The translations under genes and the position numbers were made by a program. 64,000 nucleotides of DNA, from assembly GCF_000027005.1 (NCBI RefSeq), contig NC_012965.1:1537001-1601000 (forward strand). Reading direction: 5' to 3'. The notes beneath the pieces were generated by a model. That model saw only the letters and a list, made by a program, of their open reading frames with translations, did no database searches and had not been told where the DNA came from. Source of the stretch: Komagataella phaffii GS115. Lineage: Eukaryota > Ascomycota > Pichiomycetes > Pichiales > Pichiaceae. Below are positions 27,685 through 37,800 of this stretch, one piece after another. Each line of letters begins with the position of its first letter. Within the stretch, counting starts at the first letter, position 1.

Positions 27685-27737
27685 AAACTTCGGTCTCAAT
27701 AATCTGAAGGTCCTGTGTTCGATCCACAGAATTCGCA
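27647..27737 (+). tRNA. tRNA-Phe (GAA) with an 18-nt intron, second copy
   Basis: This gene is identical in all 91 bp, intron included, to the copy at 8659-8749. Exons are 27647-27683 and 27702-27737 and the intron is 27684-27701. The flanks differ. A T-run (27742-27746) four bases after the gene can terminate Pol III. Confidence 0.97.
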
Positions 27738-27827
27738 TAACTTTTTGCTTACACATCTCATTTTTTTGACCAGCTGAACTCTCATTCTATTGCCATACAC
27801 CCTTCGCCGTCATCCCCACAACCTTTC

Positions 27828-28136
27828 ATGGAGTACGAAGACTTTAGCCGTATAAAAAGGGCTAAATCAGCAGATGAACCAGTATCAACTTCGAGGTTGC
27901 TGAAAGCGCTTCTAATAACGTCCCTGTCGTTCTTTTTCTTGTTCACAATTGGAAAGCACTTATCGACAATTGTTAGTGATTACCACGACAACGAGTATAG
28001 CTCCTTTGTACAGCTGATTTACAAAGGACTGGGTCTTTGGGTGCTCCACATATGGGCATCGTACAAGTTTTGCAAAGTCGTAAACTATTTTTTGTTCATT
28101 AAAGATGACGAGCTAGACAATAAGAAATATCTATAA
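27828..28136 (+). CDS. Small membrane protein with two predicted transmembrane helices, function unknown
   Basis: The 102-residue product has a polar, basic N-terminus and two hydrophobic segments, about residues 24-46 (LLKALLITSLSFFFLFTIG) and 64-88 (LIYKGLGLWVLHIWASY). The tail is charged (KDDELDNKKYL) and its KKxx-like lysines could be an ER-retention signal, although they are not exactly at the end. I recognise no family. The ATG at 27828 is the first in frame. The gene is convergent with SLX4, with 17 bp between stop codons, and lies 90 bp after tRNA-Phe. Confidence 0.72.
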   Translation: MEYEDFSRIKRAKSADEPVSTSRLLKALLITSLSFFFLFTIGKHLSTIVSDYHDNEYSSFVQLIYKGLGLWVLHIWASYKFCKVVNYFLFIKDDELDNKKYL

Positions 28137-28153
28137 AAAGGTGATCATCAACA

Positions 28154-30112
28154 CTATTTACGCGCTCTTTCCGTGAAACAGACACTTTGAGTATCCAAAA
28201 ATCTTTTCAAGAGGTTGACATCTTTTGGTTTAGGCATCAGGAAGCCATTTGCCTCCAAAAACTTTATTATTTCACTCAGAAATAGTGGTTTGAAGGTCAC
28301 AATCTGCTGATATATTTCTGGGTTGCTCTTTAATAACAACTTCCATTTTTCGAAAGTCTCTTCATCATTGACCACTTCATTATCTGGCTCCAGCTGTGTA
28401 TTAGTAGGTTCTCTCTGTTTTGATGTTGGATCTTGGGTTTGATCTTGAGTATTATTTAATTGAATATAATTTTGACTCTGTGAGCGGAAAACCTCTTCAG
28501 AATCATTCTCATCAAGGGATATTAGCGTATCTTGTCTAGGTGGGTTGAATAAATTAGTATTGAATCCAGAGAAATCTCCTTCCAGTTCTGGTTCTCTACG
28601 TTTCACAACAGAAATCACTTCTAAGAAACTCACGTCATGTTCTGAATCCGATTCTGAGTCAGGAATTACGTTTATCTCTTCATTGTTTGGAAGACGCATT
28701 CTATCCATCAACTTGGATTTTATCTCTCTAGTTTCACCTTCCTCATTCTCTTCAATACTGTGGTAGACGATCTCTTTTTCTGGGTTTATTTTACCGTAAA
28801 ACGGAACTATTGTTTTCTTTAACACTGTAATGCTATCCTCGTTTTCTCCTGTGTTTAACGTTTTCCTAGTGGAATTGTCTTCAAAATTGCTTCTTGCCGT
28901 CGAATATGCTGAAGATTTAGTTTGTGAATGGTTCTGAGCTGTGCTATAGACCACCTCCTGAGATTCGTCAGATACTACAGCACCTCTCCAATCATCGAGA
29001 AAACTGGGAAGCTGGTCTATGGCAGGTGTAGACTCCCTAAAGTTGAAAGGAAGTTTAATAGGCGATTGGGTTGACGTCGGCGTTTTTGAATGTTTTGACA
29101 GTGCTGGAGATGACTTCAGGTGTGTTGTTAGTATGGGCTCTTCAAGTGGTTGTGTTAGCTGTGAACTGTCTCTTCTCCTTTGCGGAGTTCCTGCATCGGA
29201 AGATAAAATGATTGGCTCAACTTGTGATGATTGTACAATCATGTCAGAATTAAGTGAAATAATACTTCTCTCGTTCTTAGCTAAAACTTCTGGCTCCGAG
29301 TCTGGAACGTCTTCGACGCCTTGTGATAATGGCATGCCACCTTCTACTTCTTCTATATTTTGCTCCTCTTCTACTATTTTGCTGGTATCCTGCTTTAAAG
29401 CCTGTGAAAGTGTTAAAATGACTGATCGAGTGTCTGAAATCGACTCTAGTTCATTGGGTTCAGTCTCATCGTCCTCCTTCAAATCATGTAACACCCGAAT
29501 ATCATCAGAAGTCAACTGAATAGGGGGCATTGACGACGCATCCCAAATGCTGACTTCTGCAGAGTGTAAACGCTCATTGTACTTCTCTGTAATCATGTTT
29601 AAAGTCTTCCTCGAAGTTGCTGACAATCTGGGAAAGCGGATTCTTATAGAATTAATCAGCAAGTCCCATTCGTTCTTGGTGTAAAGCACCTCTCCAAAAT
29701 CGTCGGGAAACGTACTTGAGTTGATTCTTGTTCCTGCAATTTTTCTTTTATCTCTGTGAGTTGTTGAATTCTCCAGCTCAATGTTCTCAACGTGCTTCAA
29801 GACTTCATTGACCTTCCTCTTCTTTCCAGATAGCACTTTCAACAAGGCTCTTTGCTGCTTTATCAGTTCAACATTCCCGTGGAACATATTCAACACCTGA
29901 GCATTCAGGCTTCTAATAGGTCGTTCCTTCTGACTTTTCTCCGAAATCTTGCGTTTACGAGGGTTTGAGTTTTGGCTTGTCTGTTCCGCAAAGTTGTGCC
30001 CAAACTCTGCAGACTTGAAGCTGGCTAACTTCTTCTTGATATCCCTATCATGGCGCTCTTTTTCCTCGTAGTCTTCATAGGCACTCTGTATCTGAGTCGA
30101 TACAAACTCCAT
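28154..30112 (-). CDS. SLX4: Structure-specific endonuclease subunit Slx4
   Basis: From the ATG at 30110-30112 the protein has 652 residues; the longer open frame starts only at a TTG. Most of it is disordered, Ser/Thr/Asp/Glu-rich with many SQ/TQ sites, as expected for a Mec1/Tel1-regulated scaffold. The last 60 residues carry the conserved Slx4 C-terminal domain that binds the Slx1 nuclease (LKSNPEIYQQIVTFKPLFL, then LKRFLDTQSVCFTERARK). Slx1-Slx4 cuts branched DNA during replication repair. Yeast Slx4 is 748 aa. The gene is divergent from RLF2 across a 171-bp region with MCB-like sites. Confidence 0.82.
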   Translation of the reverse strand: MEFVSTQIQSAYEDYEEKERHDRDIKKKLASFKSAEFGHNFAEQTSQNSNPRKRKISEKSQKERPIRSLNAQVLNMFHGNVELIKQQRALLKVLSGKKRKVNEVLKHVENIELENSTTHRDKRKIAGTRINSSTFPDDFGEVLYTKNEWDLLINSIRIRFPRLSATSRKTLNMITEKYNERLHSAEVSIWDASSMPPIQLTSDDIRVLHDLKEDDETEPNELESISDTRSVILTLSQALKQDTSKIVEEEQNIEEVEGGMPLSQGVEDVPDSEPEVLAKNERSIISLNSDMIVQSSQVEPIILSSDAGTPQRRRDSSQLTQPLEEPILTTHLKSSPALSKHSKTPTSTQSPIKLPFNFRESTPAIDQLPSFLDDWRGAVVSDESQEVVYSTAQNHSQTKSSAYSTARSNFEDNSTRKTLNTGENEDSITVLKKTIVPFYGKINPEKEIVYHSIEENEEGETREIKSKLMDRMRLPNNEEINVIPDSESDSEHDVSFLEVISVVKRREPELEGDFSGFNTNLFNPPRQDTLISLDENDSEEVFRSQSQNYIQLNNTQDQTQDPTSKQREPTNTQLEPDNEVVNDEETFEKWKLLLKSNPEIYQQIVTFKPLFLSEIIKFLEANGFLMPKPKDVNLLKRFLDTQSVCFTERARK

Positions 30113-30283
30113 GCCACCAAACGTTTCCTGAAGCAAGCTACGATAAGAGAGATGGAGAATATAATCTAAACCCAAACACCAAAATGCGTTAAAAAAAGTC
30201 GTTTACGCGCGTCTTCTCTTATATCGAATGAGACTTTCTACAGATCAACTATCAACCACGCGTTTACAGTTGCATGGTGAAGA
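30113..30283. promoter_or_regulatory. SLX4-RLF2 divergent promoter with two MCB-like elements
   Basis: This 171-bp region contains ACGCG at 30215-30219 (within TTTACGCGCGTC) and ACGCGT at 30258-30263. ACGCGT is the core of the MCB element bound by MBF, which drives G1/S genes in yeasts. Both flanking genes act in replication or repair, so a shared S-phase promoter is a reasonable inference. Confidence 0.65.
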
Positions 30284-32071
30284 ATGTCTGAAATGGCTCA
30301 GTTAAAGCTACCATTGACTCTGAAAGAACCAGATCCAGCAAGCATTGAGAATGTTGAGCCTGAGAACTTTATACTGATAGAAGATTATGAAAAGTCCAAC
30401 CAAGAAAATGAGTTTTCTCAAGACACTAGTGGGCCTGATTTTGACACGTCCCAAACCGAGATTGTGACACAAGAACAGCCCGATTCTACCCAGGATTCCT
30501 CAGTTTCAAAGCCCTCAAAAGAGGAAAAACTGGCTGAGAAGGCCAGACGAATGGCTTTACGAGAGGTTGAGAAAGAACAGCGCCTACTCAGAAAACAGAA
30601 AGAAGAACAGGAGAAACGTCTAAAAAAAGAAAAAATGGAGTTGGAACGTCGTAGGAAGAAAGAGCAACAGCAAAAGGAAAGGGAAGAAAAGAGAGAAAAA
30701 ATAAAACACGAACGCAGGGAGAAAGAGCGTAAAAAGCAAGAAGAAAAAGACCGAAAGGAAAGAGAACGCAAAGAAAAGGAACAGAAAAGAGAAGAAACTC
30801 GACTGAAAAAACAGCAAGAGAAGGAATTAAGAGAAAAGGAAAAACAGGAGAAGGATAAGAGCCAATTGACAATTGCTTCCTTCTTCACAAAAGCATCAAA
30901 CTCTGCACCTCCAAGCTCGCCAGCTAGATCTGACTACGAAAATGCCCCAAATAACAACTGTATCTCATCACCAATTGCAAATCACAGAGAAAAATCAGAC
31001 TATGAAAGAAAATTTTTGCCGTTTTTCAAGAAAGAAAATGTTTCTGTCTATTACCCAAGAGAGGCGACGCCAGAGAGTATTGAAGAGCTTGATGAGTTAA
31101 TCCTTGGAGAAGAAAACCAATCACACAATCACATATCTATCCCGATATTCAAAAACAATCCAGCGTTGATAAAATTCAAAACAGAGGACGTTATTACAAA
31201 GATCAACACAAACTTTATCAATGAAAGTGAAATCAATAGTATGTTGGATCAGTTGCCTATAAAGTACCTATGTTTTTATGAAAACGCAAAGTTACCATAC
31301 CTGGGTACTTTTTCTCAGACAGTCTATGACGTTGACCCTAAGTTGCCCATATCACCATGGTCTAAAATTGAATCCAAGGAGATTGATTACAATTACGATT
31401 CTGATTTGGAATGGTCCAAAGAAGAAGACGAAGAAGGTGAAGGCGAAGATATAAACGGTGAAGAAGATGACGACGAGGAAGAAGATCTGGAATCCGACTC
31501 CGAAGCAGATGAGTTTGTGGAACAAGACTCCAACAACGGCTCTGTATCTAAGAAAAGAAAATTGATAGGACCTCTAGTGCCTGTCGTGAAAGTAAGGAAA
31601 CTGGAATCAACCACCGAAAATTCTGATGATCCACTGCATGCTTACTTCAATGAACTAAGACAACAGCCGCTGATCCCCGCCCTTTCTTTCCCAATAGATC
31701 CACTTTTCAGTTACTGGGCGCCCAAGAAAGATGATAAACAGACTGTCAAGACTAATGGAAAGACGCTCGATGCATTCACAAAACAGAACACTATACCTAC
31801 CTCGGACAACACTACCGTCAATATACTCACACCCCAGAAAAAAACGATAACCGATCCTGCAGAATTGATGAAGCTCGTTGACTTCGTCGACAAGAACTCC
31901 TGCTTCTCCCTTCCTACAATGACGGAACTTTGTGCGGTGAACGTTTTACCGAATCACAAGAAAAACGTTGTAAAAAATTCAATTCAACTATTTACTTTGT
32001 ATGACTCCAAACAAAAAAAGAGAGTTATCAACGAAACAGAAATAAATAGAATACTTGACGTCACCAAATAG
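30284..32071 (+). CDS. RLF2: Chromatin assembly factor 1 large subunit (Cac1/Rlf2)
   Basis: The 595-residue protein has the CAF-1 p150 layout. A long Lys/Glu/Arg (KER) helix runs from about residue 80 to 190. A PCNA-interacting PIP box follows immediately (QLTIASFF, about 194-201). An acidic ED segment lies at about 380-425 and a C-terminal domain after it. CAF-1 deposits H3-H4 on newly replicated DNA, and the PIP box recruits it to PCNA. Length is close to yeast Rlf2 (606 aa). A five-codon upstream ORF (30274-30291) overlaps the start codon, and a second in-frame Met is at residue 4. The stop codon lies 5 bp from that of the convergent VPS70-like gene. Confidence 0.9.
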   Translation: MSEMAQLKLPLTLKEPDPASIENVEPENFILIEDYEKSNQENEFSQDTSGPDFDTSQTEIVTQEQPDSTQDSSVSKPSKEEKLAEKARRMALREVEKEQRLLRKQKEEQEKRLKKEKMELERRRKKEQQQKEREEKREKIKHERREKERKKQEEKDRKERERKEKEQKREETRLKKQQEKELREKEKQEKDKSQLTIASFFTKASNSAPPSSPARSDYENAPNNNCISSPIANHREKSDYERKFLPFFKKENVSVYYPREATPESIEELDELILGEENQSHNHISIPIFKNNPALIKFKTEDVITKINTNFINESEINSMLDQLPIKYLCFYENAKLPYLGTFSQTVYDVDPKLPISPWSKIESKEIDYNYDSDLEWSKEEDEEGEGEDINGEEDDDEEEDLESDSEADEFVEQDSNNGSVSKKRKLIGPLVPVVKVRKLESTTENSDDPLHAYFNELRQQPLIPALSFPIDPLFSYWAPKKDDKQTVKTNGKTLDAFTKQNTIPTSDNTTVNILTPQKKTITDPAELMKLVDFVDKNSCFSLPTMTELCAVNVLPNHKKNVVKNSIQLFTLYDSKQKKRVINETEINRILDVTK

Positions 32072-32076
32072 ACTAA

Positions 32077-34593
32077 CTACTCTAATGACTTCTGTAGACT
32101 ATCAATCTTCTTGGAAAGGATGTGAAGCCATTTTACTGCATCATGCAGATTCTTGTCTTCAATGGCTTCCACAAGACCAGGCAGTCTTTGTCCGGCGTAA
32201 CCAGTGTTCCTTCCTGCAGCATATACAATATGTTTGAACCATTCTCTGTTCTTTAAGCCATTTTCATGAAGGAAAACTCGCTCAAAATATTTAAGTTTGA
32301 AGTTAGCTGCCTTGATCTTAAAATGTAGCTTGATTTTCTCCCAGAATGAAAGAGAATCCCTAATCTCATGTTGCTTCTGAAGGAAGTCAGTGTAAGCGTC
32401 ATATGTTTGAGTGGTATTGGCGAAATCGATGATTAAACTCTCAACTTGTTTCTTCAAGTGCTTTAGCTTCGTCTTGGGTTCTTTACCGTGATGAGCCAAT
32501 TTCTTATGGTACATCTCCATGTCATGATGGAATCCTTTTTCAAAGTGAGGTCCTTTCTGATGATGGGGCTCTCCTTCGACGTGGAGCCCTTTTTCGTGAT
32601 GCGGTCCTTTCTCATGGTGGGGTCCCCCTTCAGCGTGGAATCCTTTTCCGTGATGGCGTTCCCCATGATGAGGCCCTCCTTTAGAATGGAATCCTTTTCC
32701 GTGATGGCGTCTTCCCTCATGATGAGGATCCTTACCATGATGAGATGCTTTCGCACGATGACACGAGGAAGATCTGAAACCAATTACTTCATCGTCCCAT
32801 TCCTCTGGCATTTGGGCGTAGGCTTCCAAGAGGTACTTGAGCAATTCGGTAGCATAATCATGAAGCTTCAGGTACAACACCTCTCTCTCAGAGAGATTCA
32901 AAACCAACGAACCCAAATATTTGGCCAGTACATTATGATACTCAAATCCAGGATCACCACTAGTACTGATCCAGTGGTACGAATCATAGTTTGAATGATA
33001 GTGATATACTGGGTCACCTTTTCCAGCAATGAAACCAATATCAAGCGAAGGAATTCCCAAATGATCCAAAAAGACAGTGTAGTCACTTCCACTTCCTAAG
33101 GTCGAAATAATGTCGTTGCCATGATCTTTAACATAGTTGTCATACAAAGTCTCGGTTGAATTCTTGAAAGTGATTTCTTTGGCATTATCCTTCAATAGTT
33201 TGAACAAAGATGGCGAGGCACCCAAATGAAGATGAGTTCCAGCTACAGCAACGTCAACGTTCAAATAGGCAACGACCTTCTTCTGAAGGAACTTCTCAAA
33301 CTGTTCTCCAAACTCAGTAGATCCAATCAAGCCATATTCCTCAGCATCCCAGGAAGCTAGTACAATAGTACGGTGTGGCTTCCATCCTGTTTTGGTTAGG
33401 GCGTGCAAACCTCTACTAAGTTCAATCAAAGCAGCAGATCCACTGTTAGGGTCAGAAGCACCTCCCTTAATCCAAGCGTCACGATGGTTACCAATAATGA
33501 TAACTTCGTCAGCATTCTCACCTTTGATCTCTCCATAGACATTGTAAATAGGTGTAATAGTAAAGTTTTGTTCGCTATAAAGGTTCAAATGAATGTTTTT
33601 AGCTGGGCCGGTACTGTAATCAACTCCCTCGAGACCTCCCTTCCAGGAGTCAGGAACAGACAATCCTTCCTTATTAAGTTTCTTCAAAATTGGCAAGGCA
33701 TCTTTGAAACTCAAAGGCAAGACTGGAATGGAAGGGGTTGTAGCATGAGGATCAACTCTTTCTACTCCCTTCTTCGATCCAACTCCTGGCGTGGTTGGGT
33801 CACCGGGATAAACAGACAAAAATTGGGCAGAACCTCTTTGCACAGAGCTTGGGTTTCTGGCTTTACCATGAGGGTAAGGCTTGTAACCATTTTCAGGGGT
33901 GATACCATAATCGTCGCCTGGGTCACTGTATATGACAGCACCGATTGCGCCATATTCTTGGGCAAATTTCACCTTTAAGCCTCTAAATATTTGACCATAT
34001 CTAATGACTGCGATCTTCCCCTTGATTGGAACACCACGGGCCACCAAATCCTCAAAGTCCTCTTTGGTTCCATAGTTAGCGTAGATGTATTCTGCAGATA
34101 CATTGCCGTTAGCACCGTAACCAAGGAAGGTAGGGATCAGGTCGTCGCCTGAAGTAGTTGGGTCTTCAGAGAGAACGTCCTCTTGCAGCGAAGCCTTATA
34201 CAAGAGCTTGTCATTTTTATCCTCAGAATGCTCATACAATTCCAAACTATGATCAATAGGGTAACTCAGGTACACATCGTAGTCATCGACACTGGCCTCA
34301 AATCCATATTCTTCAAATTTGGACTTAGTAAACTCAACCAATCCGTAGTTGGTTCCGGCCAAATGAGGCTGCGAAGTGTACACCTTTGACCATTTGTGAG
34401 CTTCATTCGTTTCCAATGCCTTCAAGTAAATTTCCAACGGGTTTTCGTCTTCCTTTCGGGCACGGAAGAGAGGCTGTGTGATATCACTTAAATATATCAG
34501 GAAAAAGGAGATAGCTAGTAATGGCAGAAACAGCATATGGAGACGTCTTAAGACGCTCCTTTTGGGTTGATTCAATTGCTTCTCATCAATCAT
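32077..34593 (-). CDS. VPS70: M28-family type II membrane peptidase (Vps70 / glutamate carboxypeptidase II-like) with histidine-rich insert
   Basis: The 838-residue protein has a short cytosolic N-terminus, one transmembrane segment (about residues 20-40), a PA domain (about 160-300) and an M28 peptidase domain. The two-zinc site appears intact: GNHRDAW, ASDPNSG, WDAEEYG, LNVDVA and YHYHSNYD supply His, Asp, Glu-Glu, Asp and His. It ends in a TfR-like helical dimerisation domain. Yeast Vps70 (811 aa) is the closest type and affects vacuolar sorting; Tre1/Tre2 are the alternative. Unusual is a stretch of about 95 residues (about 609-704) with 26 histidines in HHxKG-type repeats, placed between the peptidase and dimerisation parts. 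It should face the lumen or outside. Confidence 0.82.
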   Translation of the reverse strand: MIDEKQLNQPKRSVLRRLHMLFLPLLAISFFLIYLSDITQPLFRARKEDENPLEIYLKALETNEAHKWSKVYTSQPHLAGTNYGLVEFTKSKFEEYGFEASVDDYDVYLSYPIDHSLELYEHSEDKNDKLLYKASLQEDVLSEDPTTSGDDLIPTFLGYGANGNVSAEYIYANYGTKEDFEDLVARGVPIKGKIAVIRYGQIFRGLKVKFAQEYGAIGAVIYSDPGDDYGITPENGYKPYPHGKARNPSSVQRGSAQFLSVYPGDPTTPGVGSKKGVERVDPHATTPSIPVLPLSFKDALPILKKLNKEGLSVPDSWKGGLEGVDYSTGPAKNIHLNLYSEQNFTITPIYNVYGEIKGENADEVIIIGNHRDAWIKGGASDPNSGSAALIELSRGLHALTKTGWKPHRTIVLASWDAEEYGLIGSTEFGEQFEKFLQKKVVAYLNVDVAVAGTHLHLGASPSLFKLLKDNAKEITFKNSTETLYDNYVKDHGNDIISTLGSGSDYTVFLDHLGIPSLDIGFIAGKGDPVYHYHSNYDSYHWISTSGDPGFEYHNVLAKYLGSLVLNLSEREVLYLKLHDYATELLKYLLEAYAQMPEEWDDEVIGFRSSSCHRAKASHHGKDPHHEGRRHHGKGFHSKGGPHHGERHHGKGFHAEGGPHHEKGPHHEKGLHVEGEPHHQKGPHFEKGFHHDMEMYHKKLAHHGKEPKTKLKHLKKQVESLIIDFANTTQTYDAYTDFLQKQHEIRDSLSFWEKIKLHFKIKAANFKLKYFERVFLHENGLKNREWFKHIVYAAGRNTGYAGQRLPGLVEAIEDKNLHDAVKWLHILSKKIDSLQKSLE
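32480..32765 (-). repeat. Histidine/glycine-rich coding repeat in the VPS70-like gene
   Basis: The DNA repeats imperfectly with a period near 51 bp: the same 24-base string starts at about 32636 and 32687. The encoded units alternate HHGKGFH and HHEKGPH types, giving 26 histidines in about 93 residues. The reading frame is kept throughout. Confidence 0.85.
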
Positions 34594-34897
34594 GACCAGC
34601 AGTTGTTCAAGAAAGCAAAGAAGAGTAAGATTTAAGGTTGGCTTAAGGGGTAGGTTTTATGCCATTCTTAGTAAGAAACGTGATTTAGCGCTCGAATTAC
34701 TCTTCGCTGAGTTCCCCTTTTGGAAACCCTCCGCCCCTTTTGACTCTGCTCGAACATGCATGTAAAGGTATAGACGAAAGGTCTTAAAGTGGGTATGAAT
34801 GCTGGTAGTAGGCGTAGGTGTTCAAACTCAACTAGATAGAATGGCAATGGCATGAAATGGTATCTAAGTCTACTAATGATTTGTTTCTCAATTCTAT
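34594..34897. other. Gene-free stretch between SPA2 and the VPS70-like gene
   Basis: These 304 bp hold the promoter side of the VPS70-like gene and the 3' end of SPA2, both on the minus strand. I see no distinct element. Confidence 0.5.
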
Positions 34898-37800
34898 TTA
34901 TAAGACATGTTCTCCGGAAAGACGGGCATCTAGAACAGCTATATCGTCCTTAATCTTGGCTTCCTCGACTGATTTCACCAACTCCTTCGTACATCTGGCA
35001 ACATCAAAGGCTACTCCTGCGAGACGCTGCTTGAAATTCTTGTCTGCATAATCGGAGTCATTTTCATCATCTCTGAAGACGCAAAGCGCAGCCATTCGGC
35101 GGGAACAGCCGTCCAAACTCTGAACAACCCACGAGCCGTGCGCCCTCAATTGACCATTTCGGGTTTGGCTCATGGAAATATTTGTAGCTTCGGTCATTTG
35201 ATCGATTACCTTGTGGATTGCGCTAGCACTCATCCTTAATTCCCCTCTGGTAGCATCAGGATCCTTAATGGATTTGAGAAGCGTCTGAATTGTGGATATC
35301 ACATCTACTGTCTGGTGTTCCAGGTATAATAGTAACTGTTTCAACGTGTTGTCGGGATTAAGAATATCAAAATTCTGCACATCAAATGTTTCGGCCTCTT
35401 CTTCGTTTTCTTCAAACTGTTGTGGATGCAAATTCTCAGATTTGTCCGTTGCAACAGCAGTCTCTGGTGGAGTCATCAATGCACTTTGAACTGTGTTCGA
35501 TATTATCTTAGGCTCTTGCTTAGGTGACGGAGGAAGACTTTTCTGCCCTATTGAGTCAGCCCTAGAAGACGCTGATTCAATTTTCCTTAACCTCATTGGT
35601 GTGATAATATGGTCTGAACCACCATTTGAGTTTAGTTTCTTTGGTTCATCATTCTGTGCATTACTTTCAAACGTTCCTGGTATCTTGACATCTTTCTGGG
35701 GTGAATGTATCTTGAGCTGTTCGACAGAGTCAACTGTAACTTCGTTAGTATTGTCGTCTATATCAATGGAATTGGGTCTAGCATACGATTCTTGTGGTAG
35801 GGGATCTGGTAAATTGTTTGTTGCGCCCACAGATATTCCAAGTGCATTTGAATCAGATCCTGCGACAGAGCTATCTTGATTTAAAGTAGCGTCATATGGG
35901 CTTTTGGAAACTGAAGTTATGTCGACCGAGTTTCTTGTAGAAGATTTGGTGTCAATTGAATTCCTTTGAGAAGAGAAATTAGAGTCAACCGATCTTCTCT
36001 TGGCTCCAAACTTATTAAAAGCGTCACTGACATCGACACTGGATCTTTTGAACGAATGCTTGCTCTTTTCTGGTTCATTGTCCTGAGACGCTGTCTCAAG
36101 TTGTTTAACCCTATTCAGAATAGAGCCTCGAGAACCACGAGAAGCTCTAGCATCAGGGGATTGGGAATTGCCATTTAGTGGATTTTCTTTGGAACTTTCA
36201 GTTGATTGCTTTGAAGCTGGAGGATACGTGGTCTTAGGAGTATGTGGATTCGATTCTGTGTTACCGTTCTGATTCAAGTCCACAGCCGTTGCTCGCTCAA
36301 GTAATCTATCACGTTCCAATTGAACATCAAAAGAGCTAGTTTCACTATCTGGCGAAACTTGAGAATTTACAGCTCTGTGACCGAATGATGTGGATATAGG
36401 AGACATGAACCCGAGAACGTTGGTAGCTATAGGAGAAGGTAGAATATCACCACTTGTTTTGTTAGAAGAAATTCTCTGGGTAATCTTTAAAGGCCTAACA
36501 AGCGTGTCTTTATCATCATCTACATTCAACGAGTCTTGGCTAAGATTGTAATCGGCCACTTCTGCACGCGATGATGCGGTCTCTTCAGTTGCTACATTTT
36601 CAAGAGTGTTGGAAGCATTGGTGTTGGTCTGAATCTTTAAAATTGCAACCAAGTCACATGTTGTGTAGAGAATGGCACTAATAGCACTGTCAACAGCCAC
36701 TTTTGAAAATACAGACTTGTAGATGGCATAGTAACGAACTGAGGTGATTGCATTGGAGATGGCAGCATTCAAAGGACTCTTCTTCTTCTTGTGGTAAGAA
36801 ATTGAGTCGACTTCGCTGATGATCACACTGGCATTGACAGCCACTGACGAAATACCTGAAAACAGGTTTTCTGGATCTACAACGTCTTTATGAAGGATCA
36901 GTAGGAACGCCTCTACTGAAGCAAGAAGATCTGAAATTGCTTTCTTGGAAATGACGCCTTGAGGACTAAAAAACTTATTAAGATCATCAGTACTCACTGG
37001 CACAGAGATTTGTTCAGCCACCATCGTAGACCTCAAAGTTTCATACCTCTTCTGCCATTTACCAACTTCTTGCTCATGAATAGTGGATTGATTAGATCGT
37101 CGCTTCAGCTCTGACTCTGGAGTTTCTTCATTAGTGGAGTTAGTAGTTGAAATGTTGTTCGATATGTGATTTTTTTCAAGCTCGGATTGCAAAGATAAAA
37201 TTTTCTCTTTCAAACTGGCATTCTCTTCGGTTAACAATGAGAGGGTGTTTTCATCATTCTTCAAAGAGTCCATTAATAGAGGTTTCTCTTTATTTTCAAG
37301 TTCTAGTTTTTCAATAGTCTGTTTCAAATTTTGAATCTCAGTGTCTGTTTCAGATGAGGCGGCCTGATTTTTTTTGAAGCTATCCAAAGCCTCCTCTAAC
37401 CTAGCATTCTCTTCTTTTAGTGTATTGAGCTCTTTCTCAAGCTGGGACACTTCATTGTACTTTGGAGAATCCTCCGACATGATAGATTTGCTCTTTTGTT
37501 GAGGGGATCCTATATTTGGAACGCCCCTGGCAGCGGATAGGTTTAAATCAGGACTAGTCGTTACATTCAGCCTTGGAGGAATGGAAACTGAAGGGTTTTT
37601 TGAAGACAAATCCAGCTGATTGAGATCATCTGATAATCTATTAGTACTCATTTTCTGGACATCTTGCGGGGAAGCAGTTCCCTCAACACGCACGGGAGAA
37701 GATATAGAATCAAAGCCGTGGCCACGAGTGATCTCGTTTTCGTCATCATTATCCTCATCCTCTTCGTCGCTCGACCAAGCCAACGTTGTTTTGTTTGGAA

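Noticed and set aside
30418..30888. A 156-codon minus-strand ORF opposite RLF2
   Set aside because: It is a Ser/Phe/Cys-rich artefact of the GA-rich KER-domain codons on the other strand.
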